Part shown: piece by piece, positions 54,319 through 63,253 of the stretch
How the letters are laid out: every line of letters starts with the position of its first letter
Numbering within the stretch: position 1 is the first letter of the stretch
Assembly (NCBI RefSeq): GCF_051900415.1
Contig: NZ_JBHZGL010000001.1
Coordinates: 62,001-126,000 of the forward strand
Direction of reading: 5' to 3'
DNA from: Frateuria_A sp051900415
GTDB taxonomy: Bacteria > Pseudomonadota > Gammaproteobacteria > Xanthomonadales > Rhodanobacteraceae
Length of the DNA stretch: 64,000 nt
Position numbers and translations under genes: made by a program
The notes under the pieces: generated by a model
The model's input: only the letters and a program-made list of their open reading frames with translations
Databases searched by the model: none
Told to the model about the DNA's origin: nothing

Positions 54319-54352
54319 GGGCCCGGTCTGCATGTTTCGGGCCCTTTTTTTT
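54319..54352 (+). terminator. Rho-independent terminator after the TonB receptor
   Basis: GGGCCCG, a 12-nt loop, CGGGCCC, then TTTTTTTT. A classic stem and T tract 44 bp after the receptor stop. It separates the receptor from the hexosaminidase operon. Confidence 0.88.
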
Positions 54353-54399
54353 GCGCAGGCCGCGGCGATGGCATGCTGGGCCGTCGATGGAGCTTGCCG

Positions 54400-56721
54400 A
54401 TGTTGCGACGAACCTCCTTTTTCCTGTGCGCCTGCCTGCTGTGGGCCGTCGCCCTGTTGCCCTCGCGCGCGGCGTTCGCCGGCGCCGCGGCGACTCCCTC
54501 GCTGATTCCGTTGCCCGCAAAGGTCCAGCTGCAGCCGGGCCACCTCGTCGTGGATGCACGCACGCCGGTGGTATTGGCGAGCGACGATGCGGCCACGCGG
54601 CAGACCGCGCAGTACCTCGTCGACCTGCTGGCGCGCACGCGCGGCCTGCACCTGGCCGTTGCCGGGCAGCGCAGCGGCGTGCCGGCGATCGTGCTGCGGC
54701 GTGACCCGCGTGCCGCGGTGGCGCAGGAGGGCGGCTATACGCTCAAGGTTTCCGCCCGCGGTATCGAGGTGGCGGCCCGCGACGACGCGGGACTGTTTCA
54801 TGGCACGGTCACGCTCTACCAGCTGCTGACACCCGACGCCGGGCAAGGCGCGGTGCAGGTGCCTGCGCTCGCCATCAAGGACTGGCCGCGCTTCGCCTGG
54901 CGCGGGCTGATGCTCGATTCGGCGCGGCATTTCCAGAGCGTGGCCGAGGTCGAACGCCTGATCGACCAGATGGCCCAGCACAAGCTCGACGTGCTGCACT
55001 GGCACCTCACCGACGACCAGGGCTGGCGGATCCAGATCAAGCGCTATCCGGAGCTGACCCGGGTCGGCGCGTGGCGCACGCCTCCACACGCCGGCCAGGA
55101 CGGCGAGCCCAAACGCTATGGCGGTTTCTACACGCAGGACGAGATCCGCCGCGTGGTCGCCTACGCCGCCGCGCGCCACGTCACCATCGTGCCGGAGCTG
55201 GACATGCCCGGGCACGCGCAGGCGGCGGTGGCCTCGTATCCGCAGATCGGCGTCACTGGCAAGCGGCCGGCCGTATCGGTGGACTCCGGCGTCAATCCCT
55301 GGCTGTACAACGTCGATGAGGACACTTTCACCTTCATCGACAACGTGCTCGACGAGGTGCTGGCGTTGTTCCCGTCGACGTACATCCATGTCGGCGGCGA
55401 CGAGGCGATCAAGGACCAGTGGCAGGCCTCGCCCGCGGTGCAGGCGAAGATGCGCGAGCTCGGCATCACCAGCGAGGACGCGCTGCAGGGCTGGTTCATC
55501 GGGCGCATCGGGCAGTATTTGGAAAAGCACGGCCGCAAGCTGATCGGCTGGGACGAGATCCTTGAAGGCGACAACCTGCCGGCGGGCGCCACGGTGATGT
55601 CCTGGCGCGGTATCGATGGCGCGATCAAGGCGGCGCTGCTCGGCCACGACGTGGTGATGTCGCCCTCGCCGGACCTCTACCTCGACCACGTGCAGAGCGA
55701 CCTGCCCGGCGAATACGCCAGTCGCTACGGCGTGGAGTCGCTCAGGGACGTGTACGGGCTGCAGGTCGTTCCCGGCGTGCTCGACGCGGCGCAGGCGAGG
55801 CACGTGCTGGGGGTGCAGGCCAACGCCTGGACCGAGCACATGCCGACCATGGCGCACGTGGAGCACCAAGTCTTTCCGCGGCTCGATGCGCTCAGCGAGG
55901 TGGCGTGGTCACCCGCCGGCCGCTCCGATTGGCCGGGCTTCCTGGCGCGCCTGCCCGCGCAGATGGCGCGCTACCGCGCTCAGCACGTCAATGTGGCCGA
56001 CGGTGCCTTCGCAGTGGCCATCGACACCGATCGCAACGTGGCGCTGGCGACAGGCAAGGCAACGGTCCGGCTCTCCAACCAGGCCGACTTCGGCGCGATC
56101 CACTACACCCTGGACGGCAGCGCGCCGACGCTGGCGTCGCCGCGCTACCAGGCGCCGCTCAACGTGACCCTGCCGACCACCGTGCGCGCCGCCAGCTTCG
56201 CCGACGACGGCATCGCGTTGGCCGCGCCGCGCGAGCGCGTGCTGGACCGCGCCAGCCTGCTTTCGCTGCCCGGAACGGCATTGGCGAACTGCCCGGGCAG
56301 CGACTTCCGCCTGCTGCTGCAGCCATCGCCCGATGCGACGAGTACCCAGCCGGTGTATGCGGTCAACCTGTTCGACAGTTGCCAGCAATTCCCTCCGACG
56401 CTGATGGAAGGCGTCGGCGCGATCCGGGTCGACGCGGTGCGGTTGCCGCGCAACTTTGCGCTGGCGCACGAGCAGAAACTGGTGGTGTCGCGCCCGCACG
56501 CCACGCCGTTCGGCGAGCTCGTGGTGCATGCCGATCGCTGCGACGGCCCGGTCCTGGCCAGCATGGCGCTGCCCGACCCGGCGCACAGCCCGCGCCAGTT
56601 CGAGCTCGATGCGAAGCTGCCCGCGCAGGCGGGCGAACACAGCCTGTGCCTGGTCTACACCGCGCCCGTCGACGGTCCGCTGTATGCGCTCGGTCGCGTG
56701 TCGCTGGAGGCGAAGCCCTGA
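54400..56721 (+). CDS. Beta-N-acetylhexosaminidase, GH20
   Basis: Exported glycoside hydrolase of 773 residues that releases GlcNAc from chitooligosaccharides. The signal peptide (SFFLCACLLWAVALLPSRAAFA) is followed by a GH20b-like domain (TPSLIPLPAKVQLQPGHLVVD) and then the GH20 barrel beginning RFAWRGLMLDSARHFQSV. The catalytic Asp-Glu pair is at about residues 334-335 in YIHVGGDEAIKDQW. The C-terminal ~200 residues form a CHB_HEX_C-like beta domain with YTLDGSAPTLASPRYQAPLNVT. It belongs to the GlcNAc locus and is followed by nagX after 38 bp. ATG 54400 gives a clean signal peptide. Confidence 0.93.
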   Translation: MLRRTSFFLCACLLWAVALLPSRAAFAGAAATPSLIPLPAKVQLQPGHLVVDARTPVVLASDDAATRQTAQYLVDLLARTRGLHLAVAGQRSGVPAIVLRRDPRAAVAQEGGYTLKVSARGIEVAARDDAGLFHGTVTLYQLLTPDAGQGAVQVPALAIKDWPRFAWRGLMLDSARHFQSVAEVERLIDQMAQHKLDVLHWHLTDDQGWRIQIKRYPELTRVGAWRTPPHAGQDGEPKRYGGFYTQDEIRRVVAYAAARHVTIVPELDMPGHAQAAVASYPQIGVTGKRPAVSVDSGVNPWLYNVDEDTFTFIDNVLDEVLALFPSTYIHVGGDEAIKDQWQASPAVQAKMRELGITSEDALQGWFIGRIGQYLEKHGRKLIGWDEILEGDNLPAGATVMSWRGIDGAIKAALLGHDVVMSPSPDLYLDHVQSDLPGEYASRYGVESLRDVYGLQVVPGVLDAAQARHVLGVQANAWTEHMPTMAHVEHQVFPRLDALSEVAWSPAGRSDWPGFLARLPAQMARYRAQHVNVADGAFAVAIDTDRNVALATGKATVRLSNQADFGAIHYTLDGSAPTLASPRYQAPLNVTLPTTVRAASFADDGIALAAPRERVLDRASLLSLPGTALANCPGSDFRLLLQPSPDATSTQPVYAVNLFDSCQQFPPTLMEGVGAIRVDAVRLPRNFALAHEQKLVVSRPHATPFGELVVHADRCDGPVLASMALPDPAHSPRQFELDAKLPAQAGEHSLCLVYTAPVDGPLYALGRVSLEAKP

Positions 56722-56759
56722 GCAACCACGGCCGCGACATCACCAGCGGGGCCGCGCCC

Positions 56760-57854
56760 ATGCCGCCGCGGGGCAGCGGCATGCGTGCCCCTGGCGGTCG
56801 CTTCGCTTCGCTCGACGCCCTGCGCGGTTGCACCGTGGCGGCGATGCTGCTGGTCAACGACCCGGGGGACTGGGGTCACGTCTACTGGCCGCTGGAGCAT
56901 GCCGCCTGGCATGGCTGCACGCCGACCGACCTGGTGTTCCCGTTCTTCCTGTTCGTGATGGGCGTGTCCGTGGCCCTGGCGATCCTGCCGCGGCTGGAGC
57001 AGGGGGCTGCGCCCGCTCAGCTGCGCCATGCGGCGTTGTGGCGGGCGCTGCGCATCCTCGCGCTGGGCCTGGCGATCAATGCGCTGGCGGCGTGGTGGCT
57101 GCCGGGGCGCGAGATGCGCTGGCCGGGCGTGCTGCAGCGGATCGGCGTGTGCTTCGCGGTGGTCGCGGCCTTCGCCATCTACACGCCGCGCCGCGTGTGG
57201 TGGCTGGCCATCGCGACGCTGCTGGCCGGCTACACCGTTTTGCTGCTGTCCGGCGACACGCTGGACGAATGGAACAACATCGTCGACCGAATCGACGGCG
57301 CGATATTCGGCCAGTACGTCTGGGACCACAACGCTGCCACCGGCCAGGTGCACGATCCTGAAGGCCTGCCCGCGACGCTGCCGGCGATCGCCAGCAGTCT
57401 GCTTGGCCTGTGCGCGGGCGTGTGGCTGCGTGCGCGGCAACCGGGGCGGCTGCTCGTCGGCGGTGTGGCGGCGTTGGCGCTCGGAGCGATCTGGTCGCTA
57501 TGGATGCCGCTCAACAAGAATCTGTGGACGCCGTCGTTCGTAGGGTGGACCGGCGGCTGGGCCATGCTGGTGCTGCTGGGCTTCTACTGGCTCGTCGACG
57601 TACGTGGCTGGCCGGCGCTGGGCCGTCGCTTCGGCATGAACGCGATCGCCGCTTACGCCGGCTCCGAGCTGATGCAGGTCGCGCTGCCCGCGCTGGGCTG
57701 GCAGGAGCCGCTGTACCGGCACCTGTTCGCCGGCTGGATCACGCCGCTGGCCGGGCCGTGGATCGCCTCGCTGGCCTGGGCGGTCGCCTTCGTGGCGTTG
57801 TGGTGGGCGATCGTGTGGGCGATGGACCGGCGCCGGCTCTATCTGAAGCTCTGA
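56760..57854 (+). CDS. nagX: NagX-like membrane protein (DUF5009 / heparan-alpha-glucosaminide acetyltransferase-like)
   Basis: Polytopic membrane protein of about 364 residues with roughly ten spans. The N-terminus has the family motif RFASLDALRGCTVAAMLLVNDPGDW, then AAWHGCTPTDLVFPFFLFVMGVSVAL. Relatives are the HGSNAT-like acyltransferases called NagX in GlcNAc loci; their role is proposed as GlcNAc/chitobiose passage or acetylation in the inner membrane but is not firmly settled. It is 38 bp downstream of the hexosaminidase, presumably co-transcribed. Start ATG 56760 is used; ATG 56781 is also possible. Confidence 0.88.
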   Translation: MPPRGSGMRAPGGRFASLDALRGCTVAAMLLVNDPGDWGHVYWPLEHAAWHGCTPTDLVFPFFLFVMGVSVALAILPRLEQGAAPAQLRHAALWRALRILALGLAINALAAWWLPGREMRWPGVLQRIGVCFAVVAAFAIYTPRRVWWLAIATLLAGYTVLLLSGDTLDEWNNIVDRIDGAIFGQYVWDHNAATGQVHDPEGLPATLPAIASSLLGLCAGVWLRARQPGRLLVGGVAALALGAIWSLWMPLNKNLWTPSFVGWTGGWAMLVLLGFYWLVDVRGWPALGRRFGMNAIAAYAGSELMQVALPALGWQEPLYRHLFAGWITPLAGPWIASLAWAVAFVALWWAIVWAMDRRRLYLKL

Positions 57855-57860
57855 TCGATC

Positions 57861-57922
57861 GCGCAGGGTGGCTCCAGTCCACCGTCCCGGATCCGTGCCA
57901 CGCTGGGCCGAAGCCCGCCCAA
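57861..57922. repeat. Degraded GTAGGGTGGGC-family palindrome pair
   Basis: GCAGGGTGGCTCCAGTCCACC followed by GCTGGGCCGAAGCCCGCCC. The halves resemble the full repeats at 6870, 8347 and 26837 but several bases differ. It follows nagX and precedes the decayed phosphodiesterase gene. Confidence 0.65.
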
Positions 57923-57935
57923 CGGTCACGCCCGC

Positions 57936-58214
57936 ATGAGTGAAAGTTCCCGCGTCCCGCGTCCCCAGGTCATCGCCCACCGCGGCGCCAGCGCGTACCT
58001 GCCGGAACACACGCTCGCCGCCTACGCGCGCCGTCGCCGACGGCGACGACCTGGTCGAGCCGGACCTGGTGATGACGCGCGACGGCGTGCTCATCGCCCG
58101 GCACCAGAACGAAATCGGTGCGACCACCGACGTGGCATCGATGCCTTTTTTACCGACGACCCGGCGCTGGGCCGTATCGCAACGCAACAGAAACACCCAT
58201 ACAACAAATATTGA
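57936..58214 (+). pseudogene. Remnant of a glycerophosphodiester phosphodiesterase gene
   Basis: Only fragments remain. The first frame begins MSESSRVPRPQVIAHRGASA and YLPEHTLAAYA, the start of the GlpQ/GDPD catalytic domain with its HRG and E. The reading then shifts to another frame for VADGDDLVEPDLVMTRDGVL and IARHQNEIGATTDVA, which carry the metal-site E-x-D and the catalytic H. About 230 internal residues expected in a full protein are missing. The last fragment, GIDAFFTDDPALGRIA, is a recognisable GDPD C-terminus in the first frame. A frameshift plus a large internal deletion have destroyed the gene. Confidence 0.85.
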
Positions 58215-58432
58215 ATTTTTGCTGTGGGCATCTTAAGGTTCAGTCAAACGAGCCCCGCTTCCCCACAAAGCCTGTCTCGCCAGCACCGATCCCCCTATGC
58301 GGTTGCTGGCTTCTCTCAGGTGCTCCTTGTGAAACCGTTTTTGGACGCGGATGGATGATCGTGCTCGTTGCCACGAGGCATAACGATGGCCTCAGTCCTT
58401 CTAATTCCAAAACAGGTTTTGGGGAGTTTTGC

Positions 58433-61400
58433 ATGAGCTTGCAAGTTGCCAATCGCCCGGCCATCCGCCGGACGGCCCTCGCCGTCGCCCTGAGCGTGGG
58501 CTTCGCCGGCGTTGCCTTTGCACAGGCGACCACCGGCAGCATCTTCGGTGATGCACCGGCCGCCCAGGGCGAAACCGTCCTGATCCAGAGCAGCACCGGC
58601 TTCACGCGCGAAGTCGCGGTCGACGCCTCCGGTCACTTCGTCGCCAACCAGCTGCCGCTGGGCGACTACACCGTCACCCTGCGCCAGAATGGCCAGGACG
58701 TCGATTCCCGCAAGAACGTCACCCTGCGCGTGGGTGCCGGTACCCAGGTTTCGTTCGCAGCGGCGGGCGCAGCTGACGCCCAGAACCTGTCCGCCATCAC
58801 CGTCAGCGCCAATGCGCTGCCGACGATCGACGTGACGGGCGTGGACTCGCGCACCGTCATCACCGCCGAACAGCTGGCCAAGCTGCCGCTGGCCCGCAGC
58901 GCCGAAGCGATCGCCCTGCTGGCGCCGGGCGTGGTGGAAGGCAGCGCCCTGTTCACCGGCACCGCCGGTGGCAACGTGGTCTCCTTCGGCGGCTCGTCCG
59001 TCACCGAGAACGCCTACTACATCAACGGCTTCAACACGACCGATCCGCTCAGCGGCCTCGGTGGTCTGACCCTGCCGTACGGTGCCATCGACCAGCAGGA
59101 AATCCTCAGCGGCGGCTACGGCGCCGCTTACGGCCGTTCTGACGGCGGCGTGATCAGCCAGGTCGGCAAGCGCGGCACCAACGAGTGGCATTTCGGCGGC
59201 CAGATCCAGTGGACGCCCAAGTCGCTCAAGTCCGACCCGAAGAACTACTACTACGTGACGGGCGCTTCGGCTGGCCAGATGCGTCAGTACCGCAACGAGA
59301 GCAAGTCCTGGGTCACCACCGTCTCCGGTTATGCCGGCGGTCCGCTGATCAAGGACAAGCTGTTCTTCTTCGGTGCCGCCGAGGCCGAGCGCCGTGAAGG
59401 CACCAGCGTCGGTTCCAACGCTGCGCCGCAGACCACCCAGTACCGCTACGACAACCCGAAGTGGTACGCCAAGCTCGACTGGAACATCAACGACAGCAAC
59501 ATCCTCGAGCTGACTGGTGCGTCGAGCAAGGAGTCCTACGCGGGCACCCTGTACGACTTCGACTACAGCACGCTCAGCACGGGTGATTTCAACAGCTACG
59601 ACACGTCGCACAAGTACGGCTCGGACCTGTACTCGGCCAAGTTCACCAGCTACATCACCGACGACCTGACGGTCAGCGCGCTGTACGGCGAGATGAAGGG
59701 CACCTTCTACGAGACCGTGCCGGGCTACGACGCAAGCAATGCCTACGTGTTCGGTGGCGACAAGCAGAACCCGGCGATCACCGGCGGCAACCCGATCACC
59801 GGTCCGCAGACGGCCAGCTACATCACCGATCCGTCGCACCGCTCGAAGAACACCAACCTGCGCATCGACGTCAGCTACCACATCGGTGACCACACGATCA
59901 CCGCCGGTATCGACAACCAGAAGATCACCGACGAGAACGATCGGACGATCTCCTCCGGCCAGGGCTATTCGTGGTCCTACGACGCGGGCGACCCGACCAA
60001 GTACATCGTCGGCGGCCCGGAGGCCAATGGCCCGAACTGGCAGGCGCAGCCGTGGGTGGTCAACCCCGGTTCGGTCGCCAATGGCCAGAGCGGCTACTTC
60101 GTGTCGCGTTACCGCCAGGCCAACGGTGCCACGGTGACCACCGAGCAGCGCGCCCAGTACATCGAGGACAGCTGGCAGGTGAACGACCGCTGGCTGGTCA
60201 AGATCGGCCTGCGTAACGACCAGTTCACCAACAACAATGGTGACGGCGTGCCGTACCTGCGCCTGACCTCGCCGCAGTGGGCGCCGCGCGTGGGCTTCTC
60301 GTGGGACGTCAATGGCGATTCCACCTTCAAGGTGTACGGCAATGCTGGTCGCTACTACCTCGCCATGCCCGCCAGCGTCGCGCTGCGTGCGGCCGGTTCC
60401 TCGCTGCTGGTGGATGAGTACTTCACCTACACCGGCATCGATGCGAACGGTGTCCCCACCGGCCTGACCGCGATCCCGACCAGCACCGGCGGCCCGATCT
60501 CGTCCAACGGCGAATATGGCCAGCCGCGCGATCCGCTGACCGCGACCTCGCGCAACCTGAAGTCCGAGTACCAGGATGAGTACATCCTCGGCTTCGACAA
60601 GCAGTTCAACGAGTCCTGGACCTACGGCGCCAAGGCCACGTTCCGCAACCTGCGCAACGCCATCGACGACATCGGCGACTCGTTCGCGATCCGCACCAAG
60701 ATGGAAGCGATGGGCATCGACATGGATGACGTCGGCACCATTCAGGGCAGCTACCTGGTCAACCCGGGTCGCACGAACATCCTGATGATCCCGAATGCGG
60801 CGGGCGATGGTTACTACACCGTCCCGATGACCATGGACGACTTCCGCTTCAACACCACGCTGAAGCGCAAGTACTACGGCCTGAACCTGTACCTGGAGCA
60901 TCCGTTCGACGGCAAGTGGTACGGCAAGATCGACTACCTGTGGTCGCACAGCTTTGGCAACAGCGAAGGCCAGGTGCGTTCGGACATCGGCCAGACCGAC
61001 GTCTCGGCCACGGTGGACTGGGACTACGCCGAGCTCATGGACTACGCCAATGGCGCCCTGTCCAACGACCGCCGTCACCAGCTCAAGGCGTACGGCGCCT
61101 ACCAGCTGACCCCGGAGTGGATGCTCTCGGGTAACTTGGTGGTCATGTCCGGCATGCCGAAGACCTGCCTGGGCTACTACGGTGCCGACGAGTCCAACCC
61201 GGGCCTGGGTTACGGCGGTGGTTACTACCACTTCTGCAAGGGCAAGCCGTACTCCCCGGGTGACGAGCGTCAGCCGTGGACCTACCGCTTCGACCTGAGC
61301 GCCGAGTACCGTCCGGAGTGGGCTGGCAAGAAGCTTGCGTTCAACGTGATGGTCTACAACGTGTTCAACAAGCAGACCACGACGCAGACCTACCCGCTGA

Positions 61401-61495
61401 GCGGCTTCACCGCCAATCCGAACCCGAGCTACAACCGTCCGTACAGCTCGCAGACCCCGCGCTACGTCCGCTTCGGCGTGTCGTACGACTTCTAA
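58433..61495 (+). CDS. Oar-like TonB-dependent outer-membrane receptor
   Basis: Large outer-membrane protein of 1020 residues. A signal peptide (TALAVALSVGFAGVAFAQA) precedes a carboxypeptidase-regulatory-like beta domain (TTGSIFGDAPAAQGETVLIQ to DSRKNVTLRVGAG). The plug follows (PLARSAEAIALLAPGVVEGS, then GGSSVTENAYYINGFNTTDPLSG), with a long barrel ending in terminal Phe (YVRFGVSYDF). This is the Oar arrangement; such proteins bind or take up large ligands, sometimes for protease export or cell contact. Codon use is notably biased, as in a highly expressed gene. The 218 bp upstream (58215-58432) are AT-richer than the surroundings and contain no gene; they probably hold the promoter. GGGGAG lies about 6 nt before the ATG. 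Confidence 0.9.
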   Translation: MSLQVANRPAIRRTALAVALSVGFAGVAFAQATTGSIFGDAPAAQGETVLIQSSTGFTREVAVDASGHFVANQLPLGDYTVTLRQNGQDVDSRKNVTLRVGAGTQVSFAAAGAADAQNLSAITVSANALPTIDVTGVDSRTVITAEQLAKLPLARSAEAIALLAPGVVEGSALFTGTAGGNVVSFGGSSVTENAYYINGFNTTDPLSGLGGLTLPYGAIDQQEILSGGYGAAYGRSDGGVISQVGKRGTNEWHFGGQIQWTPKSLKSDPKNYYYVTGASAGQMRQYRNESKSWVTTVSGYAGGPLIKDKLFFFGAAEAERREGTSVGSNAAPQTTQYRYDNPKWYAKLDWNINDSNILELTGASSKESYAGTLYDFDYSTLSTGDFNSYDTSHKYGSDLYSAKFTSYITDDLTVSALYGEMKGTFYETVPGYDASNAYVFGGDKQNPAITGGNPITGPQTASYITDPSHRSKNTNLRIDVSYHIGDHTITAGIDNQKITDENDRTISSGQGYSWSYDAGDPTKYIVGGPEANGPNWQAQPWVVNPGSVANGQSGYFVSRYRQANGATVTTEQRAQYIEDSWQVNDRWLVKIGLRNDQFTNNNGDGVPYLRLTSPQWAPRVGFSWDVNGDSTFKVYGNAGRYYLAMPASVALRAAGSSLLVDEYFTYTGIDANGVPTGLTAIPTSTGGPISSNGEYGQPRDPLTATSRNLKSEYQDEYILGFDKQFNESWTYGAKATFRNLRNAIDDIGDSFAIRTKMEAMGIDMDDVGTIQGSYLVNPGRTNILMIPNAAGDGYYTVPMTMDDFRFNTTLKRKYYGLNLYLEHPFDGKWYGKIDYLWSHSFGNSEGQVRSDIGQTDVSATVDWDYAELMDYANGALSNDRRHQLKAYGAYQLTPEWMLSGNLVVMSGMPKTCLGYYGADESNPGLGYGGGYYHFCKGKPYSPGDERQPWTYRFDLSAEYRPEWAGKKLAFNVMVYNVFNKQTTTQTYPLSGFTANPNPSYNRPYSSQTPRYVRFGVSYDF

Positions 61496-61542
61496 GGTCG
61501 CAAGCCATACCCGGGCTGTCCGCAGCCCGGGGTATCACCCCG

Positions 61543-61572
61543 GGGCCGCAGGTTTACCTGCGGCCCTTTTTT
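61543..61572 (+). terminator. Rho-independent terminator after the Oar-like gene
   Basis: GGGCCGCAGGT, 2-nt loop, ACCTGCGGCCC, then TTTTTT. A perfect 11-bp stem; a second hairpin, CCCGGGCT-N-AGCCCGGG, lies just before it (61511-61531). Confidence 0.9.
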
Positions 61573-61669
61573 CTGCGCGCATCGCCCGCGGCTTCGCCGC
61601 TGGATCCCGCAGCGCGCGGTAGGATGCATGCCTGGACCCACTTCAGGGACGGCATCCGCCGGCCATGCC

Positions 61670-62962
61670 ATGCACGTGCAGGAACTGATCATCACCTGGG
61701 CCACGCCGGTATTCTTCGTGCTGATCGGCCTGGAACTGCTGGTGGCGCGCTGGCGCGGCCGCGCGGCCTACGGTGCAGGCGATGCGATCAGCAGCATCGG
61801 TCTTGGCGTGATCTCACAGGTCGCGGGCGTGTTCGGCAAGCTGCTCTCGATCGGCATCTACGCCTGGGTGGCGACGCACATCGCGCCCTTCAGCCTGCCC
61901 GCCGACAGCATCGCCGTATGGGTTGTCGCGCTGCTCGCCTACGACTTCCTTTACTACTGGCTGCACCGCGCCGGACACGAGGTGAACATCCTCTGGGCCG
62001 CGCACGTGGTGCACCACCAGAGCGAGCACTACAACCTTTCCACCGCATTGCGCCAGACCGGCAGCGGCGTGCTGCTGGGCTGGCTGTTCTACCTGCCGAT
62101 GGCGCTGGCCGGCATCCCGACCGAAGTGTTCGTGGTCGTTGCGCTGATCGACCTGCTCTACCAGTTCTGGGTGCATACCGAACAGGTCGGCCGGCTGGGC
62201 TGGTTCGACCGCGTGTTCTGCTCGCCCTCCAACCATCGCGCGCATCACGCGGTGAACGATCGCTACCTGGACCGCAACTACGGCGGCATCCTGATCGTCT
62301 GGGACCGGCTGTTCGGCACCTTCGTGGAAGAGGACGACAGTGATCCGCCGGTCTACGGCACCCGTGCCCCGTTGCGCAGCTGGAACCCGTTGTGGGCCAA
62401 CGCCGAGGTGTACTGGGCGGCCGCGAAGGACGCCTGGTACGCACGGCGCTGGCGCGACAAGCTGCTGGTCTGGCTCAAGCCGCCCGGCTGGCGACCGGCC
62501 GACGTGGCGGCGCGCTTTCCCAAGCCGGCTTTCGACATCCATCGCGAGCGCTTCGACCCGCCGGTGTCGCGTGCGCTCACCTTCTACTGCCTGCTGCAGT
62601 TCGCGCTGCTGCTTGGCATGGCCACGCACTTCCTCGACCTCAGCACCACTGCCAGCCTGTCGACACTGCTGGTTTACGCGGCCTACCTGGTCGACAGCCT
62701 CACCGTGCTCGGTGCGCTGATGGAAGGACGGCGCGCCGCGTGCTGGTTCGAGGCGCTCCGCGTGCTCGCCACGGCTCTGGTGCCATGGGCGACCGGCCGC
62801 TGGTTCGGCGTGGCCCAGCTCGAGCCCCGCATCGGGGCCGCGATGCTGGTGGTGTTCGGCCTTGCCGCGCTGGCGTTGCCCTGGGTCGCTCCGGCTCGCC
62901 CGTCTGCCGCGGTGCGGGAGGTGAGCGCGAAAGGCCAAACGGCTGGCACCGCGGGGCACTGA
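61670..62962 (+). CDS. Sterol desaturase-family membrane hydroxylase
   Basis: Fatty-acid-hydroxylase/sterol-desaturase superfamily protein of about 430 residues. The di-iron histidine boxes are complete: HRAGHE, HVVHHQSEH, HTEQVG and SNHRAHHAVNDRYLDRNYGG. The first four spans flank these motifs, and the C-terminal ~150 residues carry four more hydrophobic segments (ALTFYCLLQFALLLGMATHF onward), as in alkylglycerol-monooxygenase-like members. The lipid substrate is unknown. ATG 61670 (MHVQELIITWATPVFFV) fits the family start; an in-frame ATG at 61628 would add 14 residues and has a slightly better AGGA nearby. Confidence 0.85.
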   Translation: MHVQELIITWATPVFFVLIGLELLVARWRGRAAYGAGDAISSIGLGVISQVAGVFGKLLSIGIYAWVATHIAPFSLPADSIAVWVVALLAYDFLYYWLHRAGHEVNILWAAHVVHHQSEHYNLSTALRQTGSGVLLGWLFYLPMALAGIPTEVFVVVALIDLLYQFWVHTEQVGRLGWFDRVFCSPSNHRAHHAVNDRYLDRNYGGILIVWDRLFGTFVEEDDSDPPVYGTRAPLRSWNPLWANAEVYWAAAKDAWYARRWRDKLLVWLKPPGWRPADVAARFPKPAFDIHRERFDPPVSRALTFYCLLQFALLLGMATHFLDLSTTASLSTLLVYAAYLVDSLTVLGALMEGRRAACWFEALRVLATALVPWATGRWFGVAQLEPRIGAAMLVVFGLAALALPWVAPARPSAAVREVSAKGQTAGTAGH

Positions 62963-63008
62963 GGTCGGACTTGCAGGCAACCTCGAATAACCGCCCGTTC
63001 GGGATCCT

Positions 63009-63062
63009 CTGTAGGAGCGCACCCTGTGGCATGGCGGTCGCGCACGGGGTGCGCTCCTACAG
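63009..63062. repeat. TGTAGGAGCGC-family palindrome (copy 4)
   Basis: CTGTAGGAGCGCACCCTGTG paired with CACGGGGTGCGCTCCTACAG around a 14-bp centre. It lies in the 291-bp gap between the desaturase-like gene and the permease gene, where nothing else was recognised. Confidence 0.88.
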
Positions 63063-63253
63063 GGCGTCGGAAGCCAACCGGGCTTTCTGAACTCCCGCAA
63101 GGTCGCCGTGGCGCTGCTGCCTCGTTGGAATGGGGCCGCGATGCCGTCGGTGCGCTTTCGGAACGGCGCGACGGACGCCACCACCCAACCACGGGTTGCA
63201 GCCACTTGCAAGCTCCACGTTATGATCGGCGCTTGTTTTCAAGGGGATACCTG

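Noticed and set aside
51579..54638. A 1019-codon minus-strand frame opposite the TonB receptor
   Set aside because: Same kind of high-GC antisense shadow; the plus-strand receptor has signal peptide, plug and barrel motifs.
57936..58214. A real 92-residue gene
   Set aside because: Its middle third is an Arg-rich frameshift product, while the adjacent frame carries the expected phosphodiesterase motif; it is a pseudogene.
58316..61231. A 971-codon minus-strand frame opposite the Oar-like receptor
   Set aside because: Shadow frame with no domain; the plus-strand reading is clearly the outer-membrane protein.
63196..63226. Sigma-70 promoter TTGCAG ... TATGAT upstream of the permease
   Set aside because: The spacing of about 19 bp is too long and no other support was seen, so it was not listed as a feature.
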